A DNA stretch of 64,000 nucleotides, taken from NCBI RefSeq assembly GCF_003987145.1, contig NZ_PIPL01000001.1:1736001-1800000 (forward strand), written 5' to 3'. The position numbers were made by a program, and so were the translations under genes. The stretch comes from Aliidiomarina minuta (lineage in GTDB: Bacteria > Pseudomonadota > Gammaproteobacteria > Enterobacterales > Alteromonadaceae). The notes under the pieces are model-generated. The model worked only from the letters and a program-made list of their open reading frames with translations. It searched no databases and was not told the origin of the DNA. Below are positions 27,022-34,152 of this stretch, in pieces (position 1 is the first letter of the stretch; each line of letters starts with the position of its first letter).

Positions 27022-27110
27022 GATAATTACCTCTGTAAATGGGTGTAACGCCTCGCACGCTTTGAGGTAGCATGCTCAAACGGCTTCCCGATGTATAAAA
27101 ACGGAGGCGG

Positions 27111-27139
27111 ATTGTATATTAACCCGCCAGCTTGATCAA
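27111..27139 (-). promoter_or_regulatory. sigma70 promoter upstream of rplK
   Basis: TTGATC (27134-27139) and TACAAT (27111-27116) are separated by 17 bp on the minus strand, about 90 bp upstream of rplK. The -35 overlaps the nusG stop codon. E. coli also has a major promoter at this location. Confidence 0.7.
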
Positions 27140-27681
27140 GACTTTTCTACCTGACTGAAATCCAGGTCGACAGGTGTCGAACGACCAAAGATTGAAACCG
27201 ACACTTTCATGCGGCTTTTTTCGTAATCAACTTCTTCCACGGTGCCGTTAAAGTCAGCAAATGGGCCATCGTTAACACGGACCAGCTCACCCGGTTCAAA
27301 CATCGTCTTCGGACGTGGTTTGTCTTCTGACTCGTTCAGGCGGTTAAGAATAGAATCTGCTTCTTTTTGGCTGATAGGGGCCGGACGTTCAGCAGTGCCA
27401 CCAATAAAGCCAAGAACACGAGGCGTGCTTTTGACCAGGTGCCAGGTGTCTTCTGTCATCACCATTTCTACCAGCACATAACCTGGAAAAAATTTACGTG
27501 CGCTTTTACGACGTTGACCGGCGCGCATTTCAACAACTTCTTCAGTAGGAACCAGTATTTCACCGAAAAGCTCTTCCATGCCCTGGGTCTTTATGTACTC
27601 AAGCAAAGTTTTTTGTACACGCTGTTCGTAGCCGGAAAAAGCCTGGACTACATACCAACGTTTTTTCTGTTCTTCAGACAT
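27136..27681 (-). CDS. nusG: Transcription termination/antitermination factor NusG
   Basis: NusG binds RNA polymerase through its N-terminal NGN domain (starts about KKRWYVVQAFSGYEQ). Through its C-terminal KOW domain (FEPGELVRVNDGPFADFNG) it contacts Rho or S10. The length of 181 residues matches E. coli. It lies 16 bp downstream of secE. Confidence 0.98.
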   Translation of the reverse strand: MSEEQKKRWYVVQAFSGYEQRVQKTLLEYIKTQGMEELFGEILVPTEEVVEMRAGQRRKSARKFFPGYVLVEMVMTEDTWHLVKSTPRVLGFIGGTAERPAPISQKEADSILNRLNESEDKPRPKTMFEPGELVRVNDGPFADFNGTVEEVDYEKSRMKVSVSIFGRSTPVDLDFSQVEKS

Positions 27682-27697
27682 TATTTTCTCCGCTTGC

Positions 27698-28075
27698 TTA
27701 CATGTTTATGCCGGTTGCAAGACCAACCACGCGCACCAGAATACCATCTAAGCCCCAAAGCAAAAGCGCTACGATAACAGTGGCGACGATAACAATCATG
27801 GTTGTCTGAGTGGCTTCTTTGCGACTGGGCCATACTACTTTACGTATTTCTATGCGGCTCTCTTTTGCAAAGGCAATAAACTGGCTTCCTTTTGCTGTCT
27901 GACTCAGTACCGCTGCAGCCAAGGCAACCAGGACCACAACGCCACCAGCGCGAGCTACAACAGACATGTCGCTATACATGTAATTACCTGCGACAGCAGC
28001 GACTAGCAAAGCAATGGCAATAATCCATTTAACGCTATCTAACGGGTTTGACTGATTCTCTGTGTTTGCACTCAT
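27698..28075 (-). CDS. secE: Preprotein translocase subunit SecE
   Basis: SecE clamps the SecY channel. The 125-residue protein has three hydrophobic helices (about 17-35, 42-60 and 93-117), as in the enterobacterial form. The conserved amphipathic segment ESRIEIRKVVWPSRKE precedes the last helix. It follows trpT on the same strand. Confidence 0.97.
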   Translation of the reverse strand: MSANTENQSNPLDSVKWIIAIALLVAAVAGNYMYSDMSVVARAGGVVVLVALAAAVLSQTAKGSQFIAFAKESRIEIRKVVWPSRKEATQTTMIVIVATVIVALLLWGLDGILVRVVGLATGINM

Positions 28076-28135
28076 GGTTGCTGATCCTGCAATCTACGCT
28101 GTTACACTGAGTACCATCGGCACTCTGTTAAAATC

Positions 28136-28212
28136 TGGCAGGGGTGGAGGGATTCGAACCCCCAACCGTCGGTTTTGGAGACCGCTGTTCTACCAATTGG
28201 AACTACACCCCT
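28136..28212 (-). tRNA. trpT: tRNA-Trp (CCA)
   Basis: A complete cloverleaf of 77 nt with encoded CCA: acceptor AGGGGTG/CACCCCT, discriminator G, anticodon loop CTCCAAA (anticodon CCA) and T loop TTCGAAT. The first anticodon-stem pair (27-43) is G-A rather than Watson-Crick. It lies 60 bp upstream of secE on the same strand, so the two are probably cotranscribed. Confidence 0.95.
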
Positions 28213-28295
28213 GGAACTTCCATCTACACCAATCAAACTTCCTCTGCTCACACGTAAAACCAAAGGTAATTAAGGCTGGGTAGGATGGACGCCGT

Positions 28296-28323
28296 ATTAT
28301 ACCGATCAAAGCGCTGAAAACAA
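28296..28323 (-). promoter_or_regulatory. sigma70 promoter of trpT-secE-nusG
   Basis: A perfect -10 TATAAT (28296-28301) and a -35 TTGTTT (28318-28323) are 16 bp apart on the minus strand. Start-site bases would fall about 75 bp before trpT. The -35 overlaps the terminator of the upstream barrel gene. Confidence 0.65.
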
Positions 28324-28338
28324 GCCCATAGCTTGTTT
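28317..28338 (-). terminator. Terminator of the 28.3-28.8 kb barrel gene
   Basis: An 8 bp stem (AAACAAGC / GCTTGTTT, loop of five) overlaps the stop codon of the barrel gene and is followed on the minus strand by TTTTC. It would separate the accessory block from trpT-secE. Confidence 0.6.
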
Positions 28339-28843
28339 AAAAGCGATAGCCGAAATTAATATCAAGTCCCCGGACTGAACGACCGTCGCGTTCTCCATAA
28401 CCAAAGCTCACGCCGATATGGCTCCCACCAAGAGACATCCGACGCGGGTAATAATTATACATCAGCATACCGCCATACACAGCGCGCTGATCAGTCTCCC
28501 GATAATAAGTCCAGCCATCCTGACGCCAGTACTCAAAACTTCGTTGCACGCCGACTGGGCCAACCCCAATACCTATCGCATGCTCACCGGAATCACCCAG
28601 AATATCTGAACGATGGTAGGAGGCAGTTAAGCCAAACAAGCTACCAGAGTCACTGTTATAACGCACCAGGCCACCACCGACCACCCACAAGTCATTATCC
28701 GTGGCGCGCGTCATATTAGCACCCAGGCCTGAATACTGAGCGCCAATGCCTATGCCAGGATGGTAAGTCGCATCCGCGTTGGCTAAGGTTGGAAATAAAA
28801 ATAGCGAACTGCATAACAAAGTATATTTATATAAGTTAATCAC
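28337..28843 (-). CDS. Predicted small outer-membrane beta-barrel protein (paralogue A)
   Basis: I do not recognise a named family. The GTG start at 28843 follows ATGGAG and gives a signal peptide (MINLYKYTLLCSSLFLFPTLANA). The mature part alternates polar and hydrophobic residues, is rich in Gly, Tyr and Ser, and ends in Phe (GLDINFGYRF), the typical outer-membrane barrel C-terminus. It resembles the protein at 30334-30810: HPGIGIGAQYSGLGAN against GAGLGFNYSGLGGY, and GEHAIGIGVGPVG against SEHALGVYVGSVG. With 168 residues, an 8-strand barrel is plausible. Its role is unknown. Confidence 0.7.
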   Translation of the reverse strand: MINLYKYTLLCSSLFLFPTLANADATYHPGIGIGAQYSGLGANMTRATDNDLWVVGGGLVRYNSDSGSLFGLTASYHRSDILGDSGEHAIGIGVGPVGVQRSFEYWRQDGWTYYRETDQRAVYGGMLMYNYYPRRMSLGGSHIGVSFGYGERDGRSVRGLDINFGYRF

Positions 28844-28898
28844 AACAACTCCATGACTACACAACGATAAAGTACGTTAACAAGGTTATGATGGCTTT

Positions 28899-29627
28899 TC
28901 AGAACGTACCACGCAATTGTGCCTGGTTAGTTAGTATTTCATCGACACCAGCTTTAATTGCCTGCTCATGCTCTTTAACACTCTCTGGTAAGTACCCTAT
29001 TACTTTAGCTCCTTTCTGGTGATAACGCTGAACCAGTTTAGGCCTTAATAGCGGTACCCCTTTGAGATTTGGTGGCACTGCATAATACTGATTATCCTGT
29101 ATGTTGCCGAGCTGGGGTATACCCACCAGCGCAGCGACGCCGGCACGGTAACAGGCTTTATCACGAGCCAGACAGAACGCATCGTTCATTTGCGATTTAA
29201 GACGTTCTTCGTGAGTTGAGCCCCACATCAAATAACGCGCTCTATTGCGCAAAAAATGCTCGACCTCGGGCTGTTGTTGCCATTTCTTCAGCTGCTGTAA
29301 CGTCTGCTCCGCACTGTCCGGCTTTATATCCAGAATCCAGCGTAAGTGTTGGTACTTATCAAGAAATTGATCGAAAAATAGCAACGGCTCACCGTTAAAC
29401 AAGCGAACCTGCTCAATCTCACGGCGCGTATAGTCACTGATTTTCCATTTATCCGGTGAAATACGCCCCAGATTAGCATCGTGACAAAGCACGATATGAC
29501 CGTCGCGGGTGCAACGTAAGTCCGTCTCCAGATGTTCAAAACCCAGATCTATAGCCGCATCAAACGCCGCCTCGGTGTTTTCCGTCGCATCAGCGCAATA
29601 ACCGCGATGGCTAATCCACTCCGTCAT
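28899..29627 (-). CDS. Glycerophosphodiester phosphodiesterase (UgpQ-like)
   Basis: This enzyme hydrolyses glycerophosphodiesters from phospholipid turnover to glycerol-3-phosphate and an alcohol. Catalytic residues of the GDPD TIM barrel are visible: His7-Arg8 (SHRGY), Glu34 and Asp36 (LETDLR), and His49 (LCHDANL). There is no signal peptide, so it is cytoplasmic like UgpQ. The 242-residue length fits. It sits inside a group of predicted outer-membrane proteins, between paralogue A and another barrel gene, but shares no obvious pathway with them. Confidence 0.9.
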   Translation of the reverse strand: MTEWISHRGYCADATENTEAAFDAAIDLGFEHLETDLRCTRDGHIVLCHDANLGRISPDKWKISDYTRREIEQVRLFNGEPLLFFDQFLDKYQHLRWILDIKPDSAEQTLQQLKKWQQQPEVEHFLRNRARYLMWGSTHEERLKSQMNDAFCLARDKACYRAGVAALVGIPQLGNIQDNQYYAVPPNLKGVPLLRPKLVQRYHQKGAKVIGYLPESVKEHEQAIKAGVDEILTNQAQLRGTF

Positions 29628-29683
29628 ATATCGACTCCTTAAATCTCATCTCCTGCATAATAGCAGAGCCGACAAACAGGGGT

Positions 29684-30196
29684 TTACTGAAATGCCGACG
29701 AACGAAGCAAAACACCAACTGCAACCGCTTTAGGCGCAGTATCGTAACTAAGGTTAATGCCAAAGCTGCCAATCTTGATAATGGCACCCAGATTAGCGTT
29801 CAGTCGATAACGGTGGAATGTTTCCAGCGGAGCTCTTGGATTAACTCGTTGATAGGACAAGCCTGGCCCAGCGTACAGAATAAAAGCATCAGAAGGAATA
29901 AAGGTAAAACCTGCATTAACCAGGGTATATGAACTACTCTCCCGGCCATTCCCGCTATTCCAGACTTCCTCCGGAAGGGCTGCGTTGATATAGAATCCCT
30001 GCCGATAATTGATCGCTTCAGGGGCACCAAACCACAAATTAACGTTGCCACTCGTCCTGTACCGTTGACCGTTAATGGTTTCGTCGGGGATAACTGAATA
30101 TCCGAAGCTAACAACCCAGTCGTCCGCATAAACCTCAGGCGTAGCAAGCCCAAAGATCACTGCCATACCGAGCAATTTCCAGAGTGTTGCTTTCAT
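29684..30196 (-). CDS. Predicted secreted beta-barrel-like protein, unrecognised
   Basis: A signal peptide is visible (MKATLWKLLGMAVIFGLATPEVYA, cut before DDW). The mature 146 residues are Gly-, Tyr- and Asn-rich with alternating hydrophobic residues and barrel-like segments such as AFILYAGPGLSYQRVN and GSFGINLSYDTAPK. It ends SAFQ rather than in an aromatic residue, so outer-membrane insertion is less certain than for its neighbours, and it is not an obvious paralogue of them. Function unknown. The gap to the next barrel gene (30197-30333) holds only a weak hairpin. Confidence 0.6.
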   Translation of the reverse strand: MKATLWKLLGMAVIFGLATPEVYADDWVVSFGYSVIPDETINGQRYRTSGNVNLWFGAPEAINYRQGFYINAALPEEVWNSGNGRESSSYTLVNAGFTFIPSDAFILYAGPGLSYQRVNPRAPLETFHRYRLNANLGAIIKIGSFGINLSYDTAPKAVAVGVLLRSSAFQ

Positions 30197-30333
30197 ATAA
30201 CGTCCTTGTGCGAAAACTTGATAGCAAATGAAGATGTTAAAATTAAGTTTACCACTGAGTGAGTAAATCCACTACTCAATAAAACCGGGCAGGGAGGAAA
30301 ACGGGGTCAGAGACCCTACACAATCAATGAAAC

Positions 30334-30810
30334 TTAAAATTGATAACCCAGTGAAACCGAAAATGATTTATAGCTACTGTCGGTGTGACCGAACATCACA
30401 CCGACACCAACGACAAGACCGGGGCTCGTCGCACCATTCTCGTAGAACTGGTACATCGGCCCCGCCCCCCAGTTGATACGGCGATTGGAGGAAAACCGTG
30501 GATAGGTCTCCGCGCCTACCGAGCCAACGTAGACTCCCAATGCGTGCTCAGAGTCCGGCCCGCCTTGACCGATAAAGTCAGTGCGCAGCCAGGACGCACC
30601 TGCGCCTACGGTTGCATTATTAACAGGTAGCCTGACGCCGGCACTAAGCGCGACTATCTGGCTGCCGGAGGTATAGGAGGCGTAGCCACCGAGTCCGGAA
30701 TAGTTAAAGCCAAGACCCGCACCAAAGTGCAGGTTGTCTTCACTGGCGTGGCTGGCAGCGGATAAAAAGGGAAAGATAGCAAGAACGGCGACAGGCCTGA
30801 ATTTGAGCAC
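30334..30810 (-). CDS. Predicted small outer-membrane beta-barrel protein (paralogue B)
   Basis: The GTG start at 30810 has AAGGA about eight bases upstream and gives a signal peptide (MLKFRPVAVLAIFPFLSAASHA, then SEDNLHFG). Earlier in-frame starts would run through the tufB terminator and are unlikely. The mature protein is Gly-rich, with alternating strands, and ends SVSLGYQF, a typical barrel C-terminus. It shares several segments with paralogue A at 28337-28843, which suggests an old duplication with the phosphodiesterase and another barrel gene between the copies. Function unknown. Confidence 0.7.
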   Translation of the reverse strand: MLKFRPVAVLAIFPFLSAASHASEDNLHFGAGLGFNYSGLGGYASYTSGSQIVALSAGVRLPVNNATVGAGASWLRTDFIGQGGPDSEHALGVYVGSVGAETYPRFSSNRRINWGAGPMYQFYENGATSPGLVVGVGVMFGHTDSSYKSFSVSLGYQF

Positions 30811-30850
30811 AAGATAATCCTTTATATGAGCAACAAATATATGAGTAACA

Positions 30851-30876
30851 AAAAGGGCTCCCATTGGGAACCCTTT
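30851..30876 (-). terminator. Terminator of tufB
   Basis: The stem AAAAGGG-C-TCCC / GGGA-A-CCCTTTT (one mismatch, loop ATT) is followed on the minus strand by TTTTG, 39 bp after the tufB stop. The 26-base arm is strong enough to end the tRNA-tufB transcript. Confidence 0.8.
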
Positions 30877-30914
30877 TCAGTATTTCGCTGAGCACGCAAT
30901 GCATGCAGAGGCGA

Positions 30915-32099
30915 TTAATCTAAGATTTTAGATACTACGCCAGCGCCTACTGTACGGCCACCTTCGCGAATCGCGAAACGCAAACCGTCGTCCATAGCGA
31001 TTGGTGCAATCAGATCCACTACGAATTTGATGTTGTCACCAGGCATAACCATTTCTACGCCTTCTGGAAGCTCTACTGCACCCGTAACGTCTGTCGTACG
31101 GAAGTAAAACTGGGGACGGTAGCCTTTGAAGAATGGCGTATGACGACCACCTTCTTCTTTGCTCAGTACATACACTTCCGCTTCGAACTTAGTATGCGGA
31201 GTGATTGAACCTGGCTTCGCCAGTACCTGACCACGTTGGATGTCTTCACGCTTCGTACCACGCAGAAGCGCACCGATGTTCTCACCTGCACGACCTTCGT
31301 CAAGCAGCTTACGGAACATCTCAACACCAGTTACAACTGTCTTCGTCGTATCTTTGATACCAACGATTTCAACTTCGTCACCTGTGTTTACGATACCGCG
31401 CTCTACACGACCGGTTACTACAGTACCGCGGCCAGAAATAGAGAATACGTCTTCGATAGGCATCAGGAACGGCTTGTCGATGTCACGCTCTGGCTCTGGG
31501 ATATAAGTGTCCAGTGCTTCGGCCAACTCAACGATTTTTTGTGTCCATGCTTCGTCGCCTTCCAGGGCTTTCAGAGCTGAGCCCTGAATAACTGGCAGGT
31601 CGTCACCTGGGAAATCGTACTCAGACAGCAGTTCACGAACTTCCATCTCGACCAGCTCAAGCAGCTCTTCATCATCGACCATGTCACATTTGTTCATGAA
31701 TACAACGATGAAAGGAACGCCAACCTGACGAGACAGCAGGATGTGCTCACGCGTCTGTGGCATTGGGCCATCAGTCGCAGCAACTACCAGAATAGCGCCG
31801 TCCATCTGAGCAGCACCAGTAATCATGTTCTTAACGTAGTCAGCGTGACCTGGGCAATCAACGTGCGCATAGTGACGGATCGGAGTGTCATACTCAACGT
31901 GTGAGGTTGAGATAGTGATACCACGCTCGCGCTCTTCTGGAGCGTTATCGATAGATGCGAAGTCTTTTGCAGCACCGCCGTATACTTTTGCCAATACAGT
32001 GGTGATCGCCGCCGTTAGCGTGGTTTTACCATGGTCAACGTGGCCGATAGTACCGACGTTTACGTGCGGCTTACTACGTTCAAATTTTTCTTTAGCCAT
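30915..32099 (-). CDS. tufB: Elongation factor Tu (copy 2, tRNA-tufB operon)
   Basis: The 394-residue protein is identical to the str-operon copy (motifs GHVDHGKT, DCPGH and NKCD). The two genes are nearly identical at the DNA level. Differences cluster in the first 40 codons, with three near the stop codon and only a few elsewhere, which is the pattern left by gene conversion. It is transcribed after four tRNA genes in the order Thr(TGT), Tyr, Gly, Thr(GGT), as in E. coli. It is separated from secE by a 2.5 kb block that E. coli lacks. Confidence 0.99.
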   Translation of the reverse strand: MAKEKFERSKPHVNVGTIGHVDHGKTTLTAAITTVLAKVYGGAAKDFASIDNAPEERERGITISTSHVEYDTPIRHYAHVDCPGHADYVKNMITGAAQMDGAILVVAATDGPMPQTREHILLSRQVGVPFIVVFMNKCDMVDDEELLELVEMEVRELLSEYDFPGDDLPVIQGSALKALEGDEAWTQKIVELAEALDTYIPEPERDIDKPFLMPIEDVFSISGRGTVVTGRVERGIVNTGDEVEIVGIKDTTKTVVTGVEMFRKLLDEGRAGENIGALLRGTKREDIQRGQVLAKPGSITPHTKFEAEVYVLSKEEGGRHTPFFKGYRPQFYFRTTDVTGAVELPEGVEMVMPGDNIKFVVDLIAPIAMDDGLRFAIREGGRTVGAGVVSKILD

Positions 32100-32206
32100 G
32101 ACAGCCTCTCTTCAGATACGCTCGGTGACGATATTCACCAGTGCTTAGTTTTAATTAAAAATACGATGTTTTGCAGTAACGAGGAAGCAGAAGTATAGAT
32201 AAAGAA

Positions 32207-32282
32207 TGGTGCTGATAGGCGGATTTGAACCGCCGACCTCACCCTTACCAAGGGTGCGCTCTACCAACTGAGCTATATCAGC
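32207..32282 (-). tRNA. thrT: tRNA-Thr (GGT)
   Basis: A full cloverleaf with encoded CCA: acceptor GCTGATA/TATCAGC, anticodon GGT within the loop TTGGTAA, and T loop TTCAAAT. It is the last tRNA before tufB, as in E. coli. Confidence 0.96.
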
Positions 32283-32294
32283 ACGGAAAATTCT

Positions 32295-32369
<75 letters not shown>

Positions 32370-32405
32370 AAATCTAAACTTCGGCTACCTGGGGCTGCAA
32401 AAAAG

Positions 32406-32490
32406 TGGTGGAGGGGGCAGGATTCGAACCTGCGAAGGCTGAGCCGTCAGATTTACAGTCTGATCCCTTTGGCCACTCGGGAACCCCTCC
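32406..32490 (-). tRNA. tyrU: tRNA-Tyr (GTA)
   Basis: An 85 nt tRNA with a long variable arm (GACGGCTCAGCCTTCG), as expected for bacterial tRNA-Tyr. Acceptor GGAGGGG, anticodon GTA (loop CTGTAAA), CCA encoded. Second in the operon. Confidence 0.96.
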
Positions 32491-32506
32491 ACAAATTTTT
32501 TCTAAA

Positions 32507-32582
<76 letters not shown>

Positions 32583-32603
32583 TTCACCGTTTAGGTGGAG
32601 CGC

Positions 32604-32632
32604 ATTCTATGGCATGGATTTTACTCTTGCAA
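32604..32632 (-). promoter_or_regulatory. Strong promoter of the tRNA-tufB operon
   Basis: TTGCAA (32627-32632) and TAGAAT (32604-32609) are separated by 17 bp on the minus strand, about 20-50 bp before tRNA-Thr. A GC-rich discriminator (GCGCTCC) follows the -10. Upstream of the -35 the minus strand has A-rich tracts (AAAAATCAAAAAAAAAG), a plausible UP element as in stable-RNA promoters. Confidence 0.8.
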
Positions 32633-32708
32633 CAGGTAATGCGCTTTTTTTTTGATTTTTAAGGCCAATTGCTTACTTTTTGCTTAATAAGCTCGGTTTT
32701 TAAACGTT

Positions 32709-32737
32709 TTGTGTAGCAGGCTACGCCTGCTACACAA
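32709..32737. repeat. REP-like palindrome 1
   Basis: A perfect 13 bp inverted repeat, TTGTGTAGCAGGC-TAC-GCCTGCTACACAA. Neither strand has a following T tract, so it is not a standard terminator. It contains the core GCAGGC-NNN-GCCTGC of the rpoC-rpsL array. It lies between purA and the tRNA operon. Confidence 0.75.
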
Positions 32738-32753
32738 TAAACGAATGATTAAC

Positions 32754-32770
32754 GGCAGGCATAGCCTGCC
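32754..32770. repeat. REP-like palindrome 2
   Basis: GGCAGGC-ATA-GCCTGCC, the same core (GGCAGGC-NNN-GCCTGCC) as the second palindrome of each unit in the rpoC-rpsL array, with a similar downstream flank (TGCGAT). It lies six bases beyond the purA stop codon. Palindrome 1 is 17 bp away. Confidence 0.75.
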
Positions 32771-32776
32771 CTGCGA

Positions 32777-34075
32777 TTACACCGCGAAAGGGTGGCGTAA
32801 AGTAATAGTTTCCGCTCGATCCGGACCTGTTGAAATAATATCAACAGGAACTTCCAGCAGCACTTCCAGACGCTTTATGAACGCTAAAGCTTCAGTTGGC
32901 AAGTCCTGGTGCTTGGTCGCCCCAATCGTTGGAGTAGTCCAGCCTGGCATGCTCTCGTAAACCGGCTCTACCGCGTCATAATCTTCAGCAGACAGCGGCG
33001 GCAACTCGACCACTTCGCCGGAAGGCAGCTTATAACCAGTACAGATTTTAACTTCTTCCAGACCATCAAGAACGTCCAGTTTAGTCAGGCAAAGACCACT
33101 GATAGAATTCAACTGCACCGCCCGGCGCATCGCTACCGCGTCAAACCAGCCGGTACGCCGCTTACGCCCGGTAGTGGCGCCAAACTCGTGACCTTTCTCT
33201 CCCAGGTGCTGACCTACATCGCAAGCCAGCTCTGTCGGGAATGGCCCCGAACCAACGCGGGTGGTGTAAGCTTTAACAATACCCAATACATAATCAATAT
33301 AGCGCGGGCCAAATCCAGCCCCTGTTGCAACGCCACCAGCGGTCGTATTGGATGAAGTTACATAAGGGTATGTGCCATGGTCGATATCCAGCAAGGTACC
33401 CTGAGCACCTTCAAACATCATGTTATCGCCATTACGACGCGCTTTATCCAGAATACCCGGAATGTCGGCTACCATCTTAAGTAATACAGGAGCTATTTGT
33501 TTGCAATAGGCTAATACCTGATCAACGTCTACGGCTGGCTGCTTATAATACTCGGTCAGCGCGAAATTGTGATATTCCACCACTTCACGTAACTTTTCTT
33601 CAAAACGCTGAATATTAAACAGATCACCCACACGCAAAGCACGGCGTGCTACTTTGTCTTCGTAAGCAGGACCAATACCACGCCCTGTCGTGCCTATGGC
33701 CTGTTTGCCACGAGCCAGCTCACGCGCTTTATCAAGCTCTACATGGTAAGGCAGAATCAAAGGACAGGCTTCACTGATAAGAAGGCGCTCGCGCACGGGA
33801 ATGTCACGCGCTTCGAGCATTTCGACTTCTTCCATCAAGGCTTCTGGCGAGAGCACCACACCATTGCCAATCAGGCAGGTTACGTTCTCACGCAGAATTC
33901 CTGAAGGGATCAGGTGCAGAACCGTTTTCTCGCCATCAATAACCAGCGTATGGCCGGCATTATGGCCGCCTTGGTAACGCACCACATAAGTTGCTTTGTC
34001 AGTTAACAAATCAACGATCTTACCTTTGCCCTCGTCACCCCATTGGGTACCGAGAATAACGACGTTTTTACCCAT
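32777..34075 (-). CDS. purA: Adenylosuccinate synthetase
   Basis: PurA joins IMP and aspartate with GTP to give adenylosuccinate in AMP synthesis. The 432-residue protein carries GTQWGDEGKGK near the start, GHNAGHT, and TTGRGIGPAYEDK. The ATG at 34075 gives the family start MGKNVVILG; an in-frame TTG three codons earlier has no support. It follows the hfl cluster with one enzyme gene between, where E. coli has yjeT. Confidence 0.97.
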   Translation of the reverse strand: MGKNVVILGTQWGDEGKGKIVDLLTDKATYVVRYQGGHNAGHTLVIDGEKTVLHLIPSGILRENVTCLIGNGVVLSPEALMEEVEMLEARDIPVRERLLISEACPLILPYHVELDKARELARGKQAIGTTGRGIGPAYEDKVARRALRVGDLFNIQRFEEKLREVVEYHNFALTEYYKQPAVDVDQVLAYCKQIAPVLLKMVADIPGILDKARRNGDNMMFEGAQGTLLDIDHGTYPYVTSSNTTAGGVATGAGFGPRYIDYVLGIVKAYTTRVGSGPFPTELACDVGQHLGEKGHEFGATTGRKRRTGWFDAVAMRRAVQLNSISGLCLTKLDVLDGLEEVKICTGYKLPSGEVVELPPLSAEDYDAVEPVYESMPGWTTPTIGATKHQDLPTEALAFIKRLEVLLEVPVDIISTGPDRAETITLRHPFAV

Positions 34076-34152
34076 GATTCTCAAACGGTGGAAAATTAAG
34101 TCGCGATTCTAGCAAAAAGAAAAGCAAAGTTCAGAGCTTTTTCGCACAAAAT

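Noticed and set aside
28062..28283. 73-residue plus-strand frame with GGGIRTPNRRF
   Set aside because: It is antisense to tRNA-Trp and the start of secE.
30304..30316. GGGTC-AGA-GACCC hairpin after paralogue B
   Set aside because: The stem is only five pairs and is followed by CGTTTTCC; too weak to be called a terminator.
30810..30864. Longer N-terminus for paralogue B starting at 30864
   Set aside because: It would be translated through the tufB terminator hairpin, and the GTG at 30810 has a better ribosome site and a complete signal peptide.
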